Positions 11,264 to 22,184 of a stretch of 64,000 nucleotides of DNA are shown piece after piece. A program made the position numbers and the translations under genes. The notes beneath the pieces are model-generated. The model was not told where the DNA came from and did no database searches. It saw nothing but the letters and a program-made list of their open reading frames with translations. This DNA is from Salvelinus alpinus (Eukaryota; Chordata; Actinopteri; Salmoniformes; Salmonidae): the NCBI RefSeq assembly GCF_045679555.1, contig NC_092087.1, forward strand, positions 21,381,925 through 21,445,924, read 5' to 3'. The first letter of the stretch is position 1, and every line of letters starts with the position of its first letter.

Positions 11264-12646
11264 TATTTATGAATCTGAGTGGACGTAAGTGGTGTGATAG
11301 TTGATCATGTAAAAATGCTGACATAGATAAAAAAAATGCACCTTATCCTGAAGTCATCGATATTGAAAAACGGATGGCAAATGCTACAAGCTTTTCAACT
11401 GATCATCTTAGCGTGCCGCTGAATTCCAGTGGTAGGTGAAACCATCTCAAACAGTGCTATTTACTGTTTATTAAAGCTATACTCCTTAGTTGCTACATTC
11501 ATTTTTGGAGTTGTAAATTATTGATAAATCCATTGATTCTTGAAGAATATAAATGCCTCATGAGCTTAGTTCAACTGTCGTACCCCATCAGAACCCAAAA
11601 CATAAGCTTGTTTTACTCCAATGTTTGTAAACAATGTAAATATAAACAAACACTGTATAGATGGATTGTCTGTCCTTGTATCCATTGCTCTGTCTATGAA
11701 TTTGAGAGTGGTTACATTTCTCCAGGCCAATCCCTCAACTTTCTACCAAAAGAGAAGCGGGGTGTCGCTTTGTTATTGTTTCAACTAAAGATTCTACCTT
11801 TAAGTGATCTCAATGTTATTTTTGTTAAAAAATCAACAAGTGAATAAGTGGGATCTGGAAACAGCCAGGGGAGCACTTCAATTTATTAAATTCATCTGGG
11901 AAGTGTTTTACTGGCTTTAATGTTGCATGGATGCTTTTTAATGTTTCAGACAGAGTACACTGATTAGTCTGTGTTCTAATTCCAGAAGTAAAAAAAATAG
12001 AAAGACAAGACTTTAATGGGGCATATTAAACTGAACTAGATCACTCACACTACGTCAGAGTTTCAAAACTTGAAAGCAAAGAAAGAGAGAGTACAGAAAC
12101 TAAATTAGCGTACCGTAACCAAATTGTAATTCCTTTCTCTGGTTGTTTGTTTATGTTCATTGTCCACCATAGCTGGAGATTCTTTTCAAAACACATCATA
12201 CTCTCTAAGTTGCAGCATGAGTACAATACAGTTGCATTTTTCAGGATATTCCATCAAGGGCAATGAATGATTAACTTTTTCTGTGTGAACAACAGCCTAG
12301 AGGAAATAGACCATGCAGTTTAAATCTGACTCGGCTGAATCCTTTTTACAAAACACAATTCATTGAACAGTGTTAGTGACAGAGTTGAAGAGTTTGTGTT
12401 TTTGGCAGCAGCGTGTCCACACAATGACTGTGTTTCTCTAATTTCCTTTCTAAGACTGGCATATACAGCATGAGGCCTAGCTATAAGGAAGAGTGGATGT
12501 TTTTGACATGGAAAACATTTCTATTACAAACAGATACAGTATATAATACGGTCAAAACATCACTCAACCTCAGGGATTTCATCCTCCATCATCATCATGT
12601 GCATGGTAAATTCCATGTCATGTGACATGTACAGTACCTCAGATGA
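11264..12646. other. Non-coding, no recognised feature
   Basis: AT-rich sequence. The longest open frame (11521-11847, 108 codons, +) has no recognisable domain, no clear start context and no splice-supported partner. I see no gene here. Confidence 0.5.
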
Positions 12647-12799
12647 ACAGGAGGCTGCTGAGGGAAGACGGACTAATAATAATGGCCGGAATGGAGCAAA
12701 TGTAATGGCATCAAACACATGGAAACCATGTGTTTGATGTATTTGATACCATTTTCTAATTCTGCTCCAGTCAATTAAGGTGCCACCAACCTCCTGTGG
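12647..12799. repeat. Palindromic salmonid MITE
   Basis: The ends are imperfect inverted repeats ('acaggaggctgctgagg' at the left; 'gccaccaacctcctgt' at the right), and the centre is a second palindrome ('atcaaacacatgg' against 'ccatgtgtttgat'). It can fold into one long hairpin. A second copy is at 43399-43567. No coding capacity. Confidence 0.85.
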
Positions 12800-13226
12800 T
12801 CAGATGTTTTGGCCTATACTACACTATCTTAGATCAGGAACAGTTTTAAGCTATTAATCTGTTGCTATTCTGATGCTATTTATTCTGATGCTAGACACCC
12901 ACATAGGTCCAATTGTCTCTGGACAAATCACTGCCAAAAAGAGACTGCACTTTTAATAGATTGTTCATTCACAATGACACACTTCAGCCTACACTTTAGT
13001 CTACAAAGTTATTCATAGTGTCACAGTTTATAATAGAAGGCCTAATACACTTTTAAGCAAAAATAATCAACACAGCAATAGTAAAACAGCTCTACACATA
13101 AGTCTATTAATATGTCTATTTTTAAATTGCAAACTTCAGTGTCAATATCATACAATGGGTCGCAGCCTACAAGTAGCCTATAGTTTTTATCATTGAAACA
13201 ACATTTCCCGAACACCACTGCTGCAA

Positions 13227-13262
<36 letters not shown>

Positions 13263-13286
13263 AGCAAAAGGGGCGTTTCTTCAAAG
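12800..13286. other. Non-coding with (TA)n microsatellite
   Basis: No gene is seen. A (TA)n tract with one interruption runs from about 13226 to 13262. Confidence 0.6.
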
Positions 13287-13471
13287 CGCATGTGGAGGAG
13301 GTAAGAAGCGGATTGCCACTGAGGACAAATTCAGCTGTCAGAGAAGCTATGTTCTAACTGGAGTTTCAGTCGGCGATCATGGAATTTAACGAGGACGGCG
13401 CAGTGGAAATTCACGTTTGCTGATCCAGCCCGATTCGATCATTTTTTCGCCTCATTCTTTCTTTTGTGAAG
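13287..13471 (+). other. itpr1: Candidate non-coding first exon for itpr1
   Basis: This is a guess from local sequence. It is less AT-rich than its surroundings and ends in a good donor (GAAG then GTAAAG at 13472). The first coding exon of itpr1 at 22071 begins right after a splice acceptor with only 22 bases of 5' UTR, so some upstream non-coding exon must exist. A 14-codon upstream ORF (13379-13423) lies within. It could equally belong to nothing; no TATA box or CpG cluster was demonstrated. Confidence 0.25.
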
Positions 13472-14304
13472 GTAAAGTCCTATGCAGATTCTCACCCTGT
13501 AGTATAGTTTTGAGAGGAGCATCATCCTCTAACGTCATACATGAATTGTCAAGGAACCCACGCGTTATAGTCTACCTCGATATAGTAGGCTATGGCTTCT
13601 ATAGTTTTTAATGCATTGCGTTTTCAAGACCACCAAAATGGGTCTGTATCGTGGAATAAAACCTGAAACTTCAGACGTTAAAATGTCAGATTGTTTTTAG
13701 ACAAGTGCATTTTGAATGAGCTGTGAGAAATGTCAAGGTGGCCAAGGGATACATTTTTGGTTTATGCGACTCGGTTACATTTGACATCTTCAGGAAATGA
13801 AAGATGTAACAATGTAGCCTAAACAACAAGCAAAGACTGGCAATGTAGCCTAACAATGTAATGATAATGTATCAATTGAATATTATTATTTTTTAAATGG
13901 GGTTAGTATAACTACTCATTTTGTTTCATCCTGATGATTCAGGAGCCTATCCTAGACAATTAGTGTTGCCTACATCAATGATAGAATAGGCCAACAAACC
14001 AAGAGTAAAAACAAGCATTGTCAGATGGTTCTGATGGAGTCAGTTAGACCTATTTGCTACATTCTAGATGGCTACAGTATTCCCTTCTGTTTGGATCATT
14101 TTTATATTGGGGATGTTGAAGAGGCACAATGGTTTCTCACACTGGGGATTTGGGCAGGATTATTACTAATGGAAAGGCCTGCAGACATTTCCATTTGGAC
14201 ACTAGGTAATTAGAGTTGTAGGTTTTTCAGAACATTCCATAAAGAGTGAGGCCTACTTAAAAACATTCAGAAGCTATCTTTTGTTTGAGTGTAGGTTTCA
14301 TGTA
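13472..14304. other. Non-coding, no recognised feature
   Basis: AT-rich; the open frame at 14025-14213 shows no domain. If the candidate first exon is real this is the start of its intron. Confidence 0.4.
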
Positions 14305-14805
14305 CAGGTAACTGCCAAAAATAAAGGATACGCCAACATCGTTTCTTAATAGGACGTTAGGCCATCACGAGCCAGAACAGCTTTAATGCACCTTGGCATA
14401 GATTCTACAAATCTGTTGAACTCTATTGGAGGGATGCGACACCATTCTTCTATGAGAAATTCCATCATTTGGTGTTTTGTTTATGGTGGTGGAAAATGCT
14501 GTCTCAGGCGCCACTTTAGAAACTGCCATACATTTTCAATTGGGTTGAGATCTGGTGATGGCCATGGCATATGGTTTACATTGTTTTCATGCTCATGAAA
14601 CCATTCAGTGACCACTTGTGCTCTGTGGATGGGGGCATTGTCATCCTATGTGGGCATAGCCATGGTAGCCAAAATAATGGCCTGCCCAACATTTTTATAC
14701 ATGACCCTAAAAATGATCGGATGTTAATTGCTTAATTAACTCAGGAACCACACCTGTATGGAAGCACCTGCTTTCAAAATACTTTATGTCCCTAATTTAT
14801 AAATT
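14305..14805 (-). mobile_element. Tc1-like element fragment
   Basis: It starts 'caggtaactgccaaaaataaagga' after a TA at 14303 and continues with blocks such as 'ttggcatagattctacaa' and 'gggttgagatctggtgatgg', which read on the minus strand as degraded transposase. The right terminus is missing. An internal jump near 14640-14660 removes most of the nuclease region. Confidence 0.7.
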
Positions 14806-15537
14806 GCTGTGCTGATCAATGGACAGTTCATTACCGCTGTCAAAATAATATGTAGCTTAAAGTTATGTTTGTACTTGTATTTATTTTTGCAATAAAGATG
14901 GTGTCGCTACAATAATACACATTTACAATAGGCCTATATCTAAAAATACATACAGCCAAAGGATGTATGAATATTAACTGGTATACATAATTTTAATAGC
15001 GGAACACTAAAGTCCATTATCCTTCTGAAGAGTATAAATTAGGCTGTTTGAGAAGGTTTGATCCCAAGCATAGTTTGAAGTACAGTACCAACATAGCTAC
15101 TGTAGTAGGTCAAAGTTGTGTGCTGGAAAACCTTGGTAGAGCATGGGTGGAATAGGCTTTGTGGTGCTCATGTGCATTTCCTTTTTCGGCTTCAGACCGA
15201 TGCCTATTCTCACTTAAATTGTTTTTTTTGTTTTTAATTTCCATGGTTTTTACACTGGAAGGTGACTATTATACAACATTATAATACAGCTTAACACATG
15301 CTCTCCCTGTGAACCCGCACAATGTTGTGCGTTTTATATTTTATTTATTGAATATCCCAGCTCATAATCCTACTGATCATTGCTCAAAGCAAATTGGCGA
15401 GAGCAAGGAAACAAAGACTGAAGCAAATATTTACTATGCGATTACACAATGTAGCTGGCCAGATGACTACAGGAGCGCGAAATATGGATGAGCTGTTCTC
15501 ATCGGAAGGGTTCTGAAATATTCTTTCTCTCCAAGGC
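14806..15537. other. Non-coding, no recognised feature
   Basis: AT-rich; the 60-codon frame at 15309 has no domain. Nothing supported. Confidence 0.5.
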
Positions 15538-15905
15538 GAGGTGTGACTGAATATATCATAGTCATCCTCCTCGGTGGAAATGACTTGGGACAGCCCTGGT
15601 GCGTCAGATGCGAGTTGATTTTAGAGGTAGTCCAGCTGAATTCTCCCCGGGACAACGGTGATCTACTCTGACAGCACACAGTGGAGGAATTAGATGTTCC
15701 AGTGCGACGAGGACATCAACAAGCACATAGAGATGGCCAGGTGCTCTGTCAACCAGCTGGTGTTTGCATTTCTCTGTGACAGGTGCATGCCCACAATCCT
15801 CCACTCAGACATAAAGCACTGTGTCCCTGGAATGTACCGTAGGGATGGCGTGCATCTCACGGATGATGGAAATGACCTCTTCCATGAGAGTCTGAGAGCT
15901 GGGTC
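15538..15905 (+). pseudogene. SGNH/GDSL-type hydrolase fragment, decayed
   Basis: Two hallmark blocks of the SGNH hydrolase fold are readable. IIVILLGGNDLG at 15555-15590 contains the GxND block III. YRRDGVHLTDDGNDLF, in the frame 15694-15945, contains the DxxH block V with the catalytic Asp and His. The two lie in different frames, so at least one indel separates them. The GDS nucleophile block was not found upstream. Esterase domains of this kind occur in ORF1 of some fish L2/CR1-type LINEs and in other fish mobile elements; which one this came from is unknown. The reading frame runs into the terminal repeat starting at 15901. Confidence 0.6.
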
Positions 15906-17039
15906 CGTATCCACAAAGTGTCTCAGAGTAGACAATTGGTCATAAGTGCTGAGCATAGAGACATTTTACTCCTACTCTTACGGGTCACAATACAAGCTAT
16001 GCATGAAGCCTCTTCAGTAATAAGTCACACCTAGTCGACAGCTATTTAGGACACCTCATGAGCTGTCCTAACCAATTAATGAAGAGTTACCAGCAGGTGT
16101 CTTGATAATAGAAAAAGGCAGAGATTCAGTGGTTCCTGCACCATAGACAGGCAATTGCTTTGGAGTTGAAGGAATCTTTTGATATTTCTATATGATCAAC
16201 CCATAAATGATCTAGACCTACATGCAACAGTACCGCTTGCACTTTTGACAATGATTTCTTATGAGGCCTTATTCTCATGACGTATGCCTAAATACTTACA
16301 ACCACTAGACTAATAAATAGTCAACTTTTCTTTCAATTATTTCATTAAGCTGCATATTATTTCAAGCAGAATATCACGTTGTTATAAAAGATGCCTATAA
16401 GTGGGTAATTAAACTTTTAATTGCATTTGGGTAAAAATTATAGACCTTTCAAACGTTTTATGCAACATTATCGGCAAGTAACTACTGTGCCAAAACAATT
16501 TAGTTGTTTAACAGGTTGACAAGTGTGTAGATATAACAATATTATAAAAATTCTGCTTTTAAACCATTATATTGTATGATTCAGTGCAAAATGCCTATCA
16601 CATTATAAAGAATATCTGGATTGGTAATAAAAAATAAAAAAGATATGCATGCCAACCTATTAAGACTAAGCAAAGTGATCGTTTCAGGCGAAAATGATAT
16701 CAAACTTTTTACCATTGCAACATTTGCAACATTTGATGTACAGTCACACTCACTGTGGTTGTCTGAAACCTGCTATAAATTTCACAGCTGGCGATGCCTC
16801 ATCGCGATTGGTTATTCCCCATAATTTGCTATGAGCAGTCATCACTGTCTTTCCTTTGCGGTACCTCAAACTGTCATTACTACCAGCTGACAGTTGATTT
16901 TACTCCTGGCTCAGAGTTTGTCTGAGCAGTGACTTAACATCATCCTAAAACCTACTCTGAGCTATGAGTTTTTTTTGTCTTAACTGGGTTTAACAGGATT
17001 CTTAGGACCTTTTCTGAGACGCTTTGCGGAGACGGGCCC
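15901..17039. mobile_element. Non-autonomous DNA transposon with long TIRs
   Basis: The left end (15901-15930) begins 'gggtccgtatccacaaagtg' and then 'tctcagagta'. The right end, read inverted from 17039, begins 'gggcccgtctccgcaaagcg' and then 'tctcagaaaa'. These are imperfect inverted repeats of about 30 bp. Nothing like a transposase lies between. The ends resemble a frequent salmonid repeat, possibly Harbinger/ISL2EU-like, but I could not identify a target duplication, so the superfamily is open. Confidence 0.65.
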
Positions 17040-17199
17040 TGGTCTCTCCTCCGTTCTAGAAAAATGCATGCAGTAGTACACACCACACACTGCCATGTGT
17101 CTGCCTCTCCAGAAACCCAAAGGCTCTTTTTAAGAGCCATCTAATGAATTAAAATAAGTGTGTGTGTCGGGAGGGGCTGTTGAAACTATTAAAAACTAT

Positions 17200-18077
17200 T
17201 AATTTTTTTAAATATTCCCCCACCAATCTCGACAAACTATTTCTGTATGGACCTCGCTTTGTGCATGAGGGCATCGTGGAAAGCCCTCCCACCCTCCCCC
17301 CCCAATTGTTGCCACAAAGTTGTATGCACAGAATCGTCTAGAATGTGATTTGTATGCTGTAGTGTTTAGATTTTCCTTCACTGGAACTAAGGGGCCTAAC
17401 TCGAACCATGAGTAACAGCCCCAGACCATCCACCAAACTGTACAGTTGGCATTATACATTGGGTCATGTAGCGTTCTTCTGGCATGTGCCAAACCTAGAT
17501 TCATCAGTCGGACTGCCAGATGGTGAAGCGTGATTCATCACTCCAGAGAACGCGTTTCCACTGCTCCAGAGTCCAATGGCTGCAAGCTTTACACTACTCC
17601 AGCCAACGCTTGGCATTGCGCATGGTGATCTTAGGCTTGGCTGTGGAAAGCCATTTCATGAAGCTCCCGACGAACAGTTCTGGTGCTTCCAGAGGCAGTT
17701 TGGAGCTCGGTAGTGAGTGTTGCAACCGAGGTCAGATGATTTTAACGCACTACGTGCTTCAGAACTCGGCAGTCCCGTTCTGTGAGCTTGTCGCCTACCA
17801 TTTCGCAGCTGAGCCGTTGTTGCTCCTAGATGTTTCCACTTCACAATAACCACACTTACAGTTGACCAGGGCAGCTCTAGCAAGGCAGAAATTTGACGAA
17901 CTGACTTGTTGGAAAGGTGGCATCCTATTACGGTGCCATGTTGAATGTACTGAGCTCTTCAGTACGGGCCATTCTACTGCCAATGTTTGCTATGGAGATT
18001 TGTCGGCAACGGGTGTGGTTGAAATTGCAGAATCCATTCATTTGGAGGGGTGTCCGCATACTTTTGGCCATGTAGTG
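17200..18077 (-). mobile_element. Tc1-like transposon, truncated
   Basis: The terminus at 18045-18077 reads inverted as 'cactacatggccaaaagtatg' and is followed by TA. Minus-strand frames 17208-17504, 17656-17883 and 17795-17983 carry pieces of transposase (for example TLHDPMYNANCTVWWMVWGC and an N-terminal helix-turn-helix-like stretch). The other end is missing and the frame is broken several times. Confidence 0.75.
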
Positions 18078-18578
18078 TATCTCCTTCAAGAGGGAAACCC
18101 GCATTATTCTGATCCACAGGCGGGAGCTCTAAGCATTTATACTATTAATCCTGTTCTTAACACATTCACTTCGACAGACCATTTAAAGGTCTGGAAGCGT
18201 TTGTTTCAAAATGATTTTCTTCATTCACTCAGTAATAATTGCATGATTATTTTTCTAGCTTGGTTACAATACAATAGTCTAAAATAGTTGATTTGTTGAA
18301 AAGAGACTTATTTAGTCACGTAGTTAACCAAGGTAGCAAGCATTTCATTTTATTTTGACTGCAAGCTTCTGTGACCTGATCTCATAGAGTTTCGTATTAT
18401 TCCTAGACACTCCATTTAGTATGATATGTTATGTTTCATATGGGTGTATTAATTTGTGGATGACCATCATCCATCTTGTATGATATGTTACAAATTAAAA
18501 TGTGTGTATGTTATGAAATGCACAAATTCCAATTCGTACAGTATGTTACGAATTTCCGATACGAATTACAATTTGTTG
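18078..18578. other. Non-coding, no recognised feature
   Basis: AT-rich sequence with several short similar 'tatgatatgtta' stretches; no gene. Confidence 0.5.
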
Positions 18579-18668
18579 TTGCTAATGTCAGCTAGGTGGC
18601 TAATGTCAGCTAGGTGGCTAATGTCAGCTAGGTGGCTATTGTCAGCTAGGTGGCTAATGTTAGCTAGG
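18579..18668. repeat. 18-bp minisatellite, about 5 units
   Basis: The unit GGCTAATGTCAGCTAGGT repeats about five times with single-base variants (CTATTG in the fourth, CTAATGTTAG in the last). The unit length is a multiple of three, so the overlapping open frame shows an amino-acid repeat (LMSARW), which is an artefact. Confidence 0.9.
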
Positions 18669-18954
18669 TTAGGGTTAGGAGTTATGTTAAAGGGATGGTT
18701 AACATGCTAAGTAGTTGCAAAGTAGCTAAAAAGTAGTTGCAATGTTGGTAATTAGCTAAAATGCTAAAGTTTTCCATGATGAAGTTGGAGCACTCAACCT
18801 TTTTGGGTTGCTAGACATTCGTGTTATACGCCCATCCACTCCATTTTGATCCCCGCCTCCTAAAAACCAAAGACTGAAGAAGGAAGTTCTGGTAATCAGG
18901 TCTGTACAATGCTGGTCTGACCAATCAGAATCCATGCACCAAGACTGTGTTGAT

Positions 18955-19680
18955 CACGTGGACTGGAGTATGTTCCGGGTCACCTCTGGGTATTTTTTAT
19001 TTAACCTTTATTTAACTAGGCAAGTCAGTTTAAGAACAAGTTCTTATTTACAATGATGGCCTCGGGGCAGAGAGACAGATTTTTACCTGGTCAGCTCGGG
19101 GATTAAGTCTAGCAATTTTTCAATTACTTGCCCAACGCTCTAACCACTAGGCTACCTGCCACCCTTATAACATCAATGAATACACCAACTCAGACACCGG
19201 ATTTTTGAAAAAATGCATAGATGTGATAGCAATGGTTTCTTCCAAAACTTACCCGAATCAAAAACTGTGGACCAGACGGCATCCCTAGCTGTGCCCTTAG
19301 AGCATGTGCAGACCAGCTAGCTGTTGTGTTTTCGGACATTTTCAATCTCTCTCTAGCTCAGGCCGTTATCTCCACCTGTTTCAAGATGTCCACTATCATC
19401 CCCGTGCCCAAGAAAGGGAAAGTAACTGCACTGAATCACTACTGACCCTTAGCACTCACTTCCGTCATCATGAAGTGCCTTTAGAGTCAAAGACCACATC
19501 ACCTCCTTCCTTCCCGACACACTCGACCCTCTCCGAAAAAGATCATCAGGAACATAAGCCACCCGAGCCATGGCCTGTTCTCCCCAATTCCATCACTCAG
19601 ATTCTGGCAATACAGACATCCTACTCTGCCCCCACCCCAATGGACATTTTATCATGCTGAATAGCCTCCCTCCCTCCCTT
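18955..19680 (+). pseudogene. L2/RSg-1-like LINE remnant, deleted and split
   Basis: Pieces in LINE order: a linker block (18955-18986 and, after a SINE, 19166-19250, 'acatcaatgaatacaccaactcagacaccgg'); an RT entry block near 19265-19400 (the PDGIPS and PKK type); then a jump at about 19540 to the 3' part ('catcaggaacataagccaccc'). Many bases are missing between, and stops occur in all frames. Confidence 0.65.
18987..19165 (-). mobile_element. tRNA-derived SINE, antisense, inside LINE
   Basis: Read on the minus strand from about 19165: a tRNA-like head ('ggtggcaggtagcctagtgg', 'ttagagcg') leads to a tail complementary to 'tatttaacctttatttaactaggcaag' at 18998. The B box is degraded. It splits the LINE linker block. 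Clear target-site duplications were not found. Confidence 0.75.
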
Positions 19681-19730
19681 TCAATGGACAATTACGCTGC
19701 CCACACCCAATGTACATTTTATATTTAAGC

Positions 19731-19880
19731 AATAAGGCCAACGGAGGTGTGGTATATGGCAAATATATTCATGGCTAAGGTCTGTTCTTAAGCATGATGC
19801 AATGCGGAGTGCCTGGACATTCCCCTTAGCCATGGTATACTGGCCATATACAGTATCACAAACCCCAGAGGTGCCTTATT
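19731..19880. repeat. Hairpin MITE
   Basis: The left arm 'aataaggccaacggaggtgt' pairs imperfectly with the right arm ending 'gaggtgccttatt'. The middle ('ttaagcatgatgcaatgcgg') separates a second pair of arms ('catggctaagg' and 'ccttagccatgg'). The whole can fold back. It lies between two LINE remnants. Confidence 0.7.
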
Positions 19881-20004
19881 GGTATTATAAACTGGTTACC
19901 GATGTAATTAGAGCAATAAAAATAAATGTTTCCTCATACCCGTGGTATACGGTCTGATAAACCACGGCTTTCAACCAATCAGCATTCAGAGCTCGAACCA
20001 TCAT

Positions 20005-21785
20005 TGTCACATTGTCACTGTAAAGTCCATGGAGAATAAGTGCACCTCCTCCCAGCTGCCCACTGCACTGAGTTTAGGAAACACTGTCACCACCGATAAA
20101 TCCATGATAATCGATCATTTCAATAAGCATTTTTCCAAGACTGGCCATGCTTTCCACCTGGCTACCCCTACCTCAGCCAACATCTCAGCACCCCCTGCAG
20201 CACCCCCCCCCACGTTTCTCCTTCACCCAAATACAGACAGCAGATGTTCTGAAAGAGCTGCAAAATCCGAATCCCTACAAATCAGCGGGGAAGACAATCT
20301 GGACCCTCTCTTTGTAAAATTATGCGCCGAAATTGTTGCAACCCCTGTTAGCCTATTCAACCTCTTTCGTATCGTCTGAGATCCCCAAAGATTGGAAAGC
20401 TGCCGCGATCATCCCCCTCTTCAAAGGGGGAGACACTCTAGACCCAAACTGTTATAGACCTATGTCCATCCTGCCCTGCCTTTCTAAAATCTTCGAAAGC
20501 CAAGTTAATAAACAGATCCCCGACCATCTCAAATCCCACCGTACCTTCTCCACTATGCAATCTGGTTTCCGAGCTGGTCATGGGTGAACCTCAGCCATGC
20601 TCAAGGTCCTAAATGATATCATAACCGCCATCAATAAGAGACAGTACTGTGCAGCCGTCTACATCGACCTGGCTTTATACATCTGACCCTTCTTTAGACA
20701 CTCTGCTAACAAACCTACAAACGAGCTTCAACGCCATACAACACTTCTTCCGTGGCCTCCAACTGCTTTTAAATGCTAGTAAAACTAAATGCATGCTCTT
20801 CAACCGATTGCTGCCCGCAACCTCCCGCCCGACTAGCATCACTACTCTGGACGGTTCTGACCTAGAATATGTGGACAACTACAAATACCTAGGTGTCTGG
20901 TTAGACTGTAAACTCTCCTACCAGACTCACGTTAAGCATCTCCAATCCAAAATTAAATCTAGAATCGGCTTCCTATTTCGCAACAAAGCCTCCTTCACTC
21001 ATGCTGCCAAACATACCCTCGTAAAACTGACTATCCTACTGATCCTTGACTTTGGCGATGTCATTTACAAAATAGCCCCCAACACTCTACTCAGCAAACT
21101 GGATGTAGACCATCACAGTGCCATCCGTTTTGTCACCAAAGCCCCATATACTACCCACCACTGCGACCTGTATGCTCTCGTTGGCTGGCCCTCACTGCAT
21201 AACTGTCGCCAAATCCACTGGCTCCAGGTCATCTATAAGTCTTTGCTAGGTAAAGCCCTTATCTCAGCTCACTGGTCACCATGGCAACACCCACCCGTAG
21301 CACGCGCTCCAGCAGGTATATTGCACTGGTCATCCTCAAAGCCAACACTTCCTTTGGCCGCCTTTCCTTCCAGTTCTCTGCTGCCAATAACTGGAACGAA
21401 TTGCAAAAATCTCTGAAGCTGGAGACTTATATCTCCTTCACTAACTTTAAGCACCAGCTGTTAGAGCAGCTTACTGATCACTGTACCTGTACACAGCCAA
21501 TCTGTAAATAGCACACCCAACTACCTCATCCCCATATTATTACTTACCCTCTTGCTCTTTTGCACCCCGGTATTTCTACTTGTACATCATCATCTGCACA
21601 TCTATCACTCCAGTATTAATGCTAAATTGTAATTTTTCTTTTCTATTGTGTTATTGACTGTACGTTTGGTTGTGTAACTCTGTGTTGTTGTCGCACTGCT
21701 TTGCTTTATCTTGGCCAGGTCGCAGTTGTAAATGAGAACTTGTTCTCAACTGGGCTACCTGGTTAAATAAAGGTGAAATACTAAA
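20005..21785 (+). pseudogene. Non-LTR retrotransposon RT, catalytic core deleted
   Basis: Plus-strand frames give reverse transcriptase sequence in order. Entry blocks are IPKDWKAAAIIPLFKGGD and CYRPMSILPCLSKIFES (20370-20500) and YCAAVYIDLA (20645-20674). The sequence then jumps to LYTSDPSLDTLLTNLQTSFN (20676 on), losing the region that should hold the YADD motif. The thumb and C-terminal part follow (YVDNYKYLGVWLDCKL; DVIYKIAPNTLLSKLD), with a frameshift near 21270 into the frame ending at 21511. The 3' tail 'cctggttaaataaaggtgaaata' ends near 21781. A stop at 20585-20587 also breaks the frame. The element cannot be active. Confidence 0.85.
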
Positions 21786-22070
21786 AAAAAACAGTTGTAA
21801 ATGCGTGTGTAATATATTTATTTATTTTTTCATTCACACCTGCACTATTGGAGCTCGGAGCTTAATAATTTTACTGTACACTGCAACTAGGCATGAGACT
21901 AAATAAAAATCTATCTATAGTAACAATGTTATACATAGTGGTTCCTATGTAGTTACATGGTAATAACTGTAGGCCTATAGGTTAAATATGCAGTATTTAT
22001 CAGTGTAAGTGACTGTACATCTGTGTGGTATATTTATCACACTAACTCTTGTCTCTTCCATCTTTTCCAG
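21786..22070. other. Non-coding sequence before itpr1 coding exon 1
   Basis: AT-rich intron-like sequence, ending in the acceptor 'tcttccatcttttccag' at 22070. Confidence 0.6.
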
Positions 22071-22184
22071 GCACAGTCCAGGGTGAGGCAACATGTCAGA
22101 CAAGATGTCCAGTTTCCTCCACATCGGGGACATCTGCTCTCTCTATGCAGAGGGCTCCACCAGTGGATTTATCAGCACTTTAGG
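22071..22184 (+). CDS. itpr1: itpr1 coding exon 1 (residues 1-31)
   Basis: The acceptor 'cttttccag' is at 22070. The start codon at 22093 (context 'gcaacATGT') opens [20 protein letters not shown], the conserved N-terminus of the family. The donor GTATGT follows 22184 after two bases of a Gly codon. Bases 22071-22092 are 5' UTR. Confidence 0.95.

Noticed and set aside
11521-11847. 108-codon open frame
   Set aside because: AT-rich, no domain, no homology I recognise, no splice or promoter context; likely chance.
18579-18668. Possible CRISPR-like repeat array
   Set aside because: The units are adjacent with no spacers, in vertebrate DNA; it is a minisatellite.
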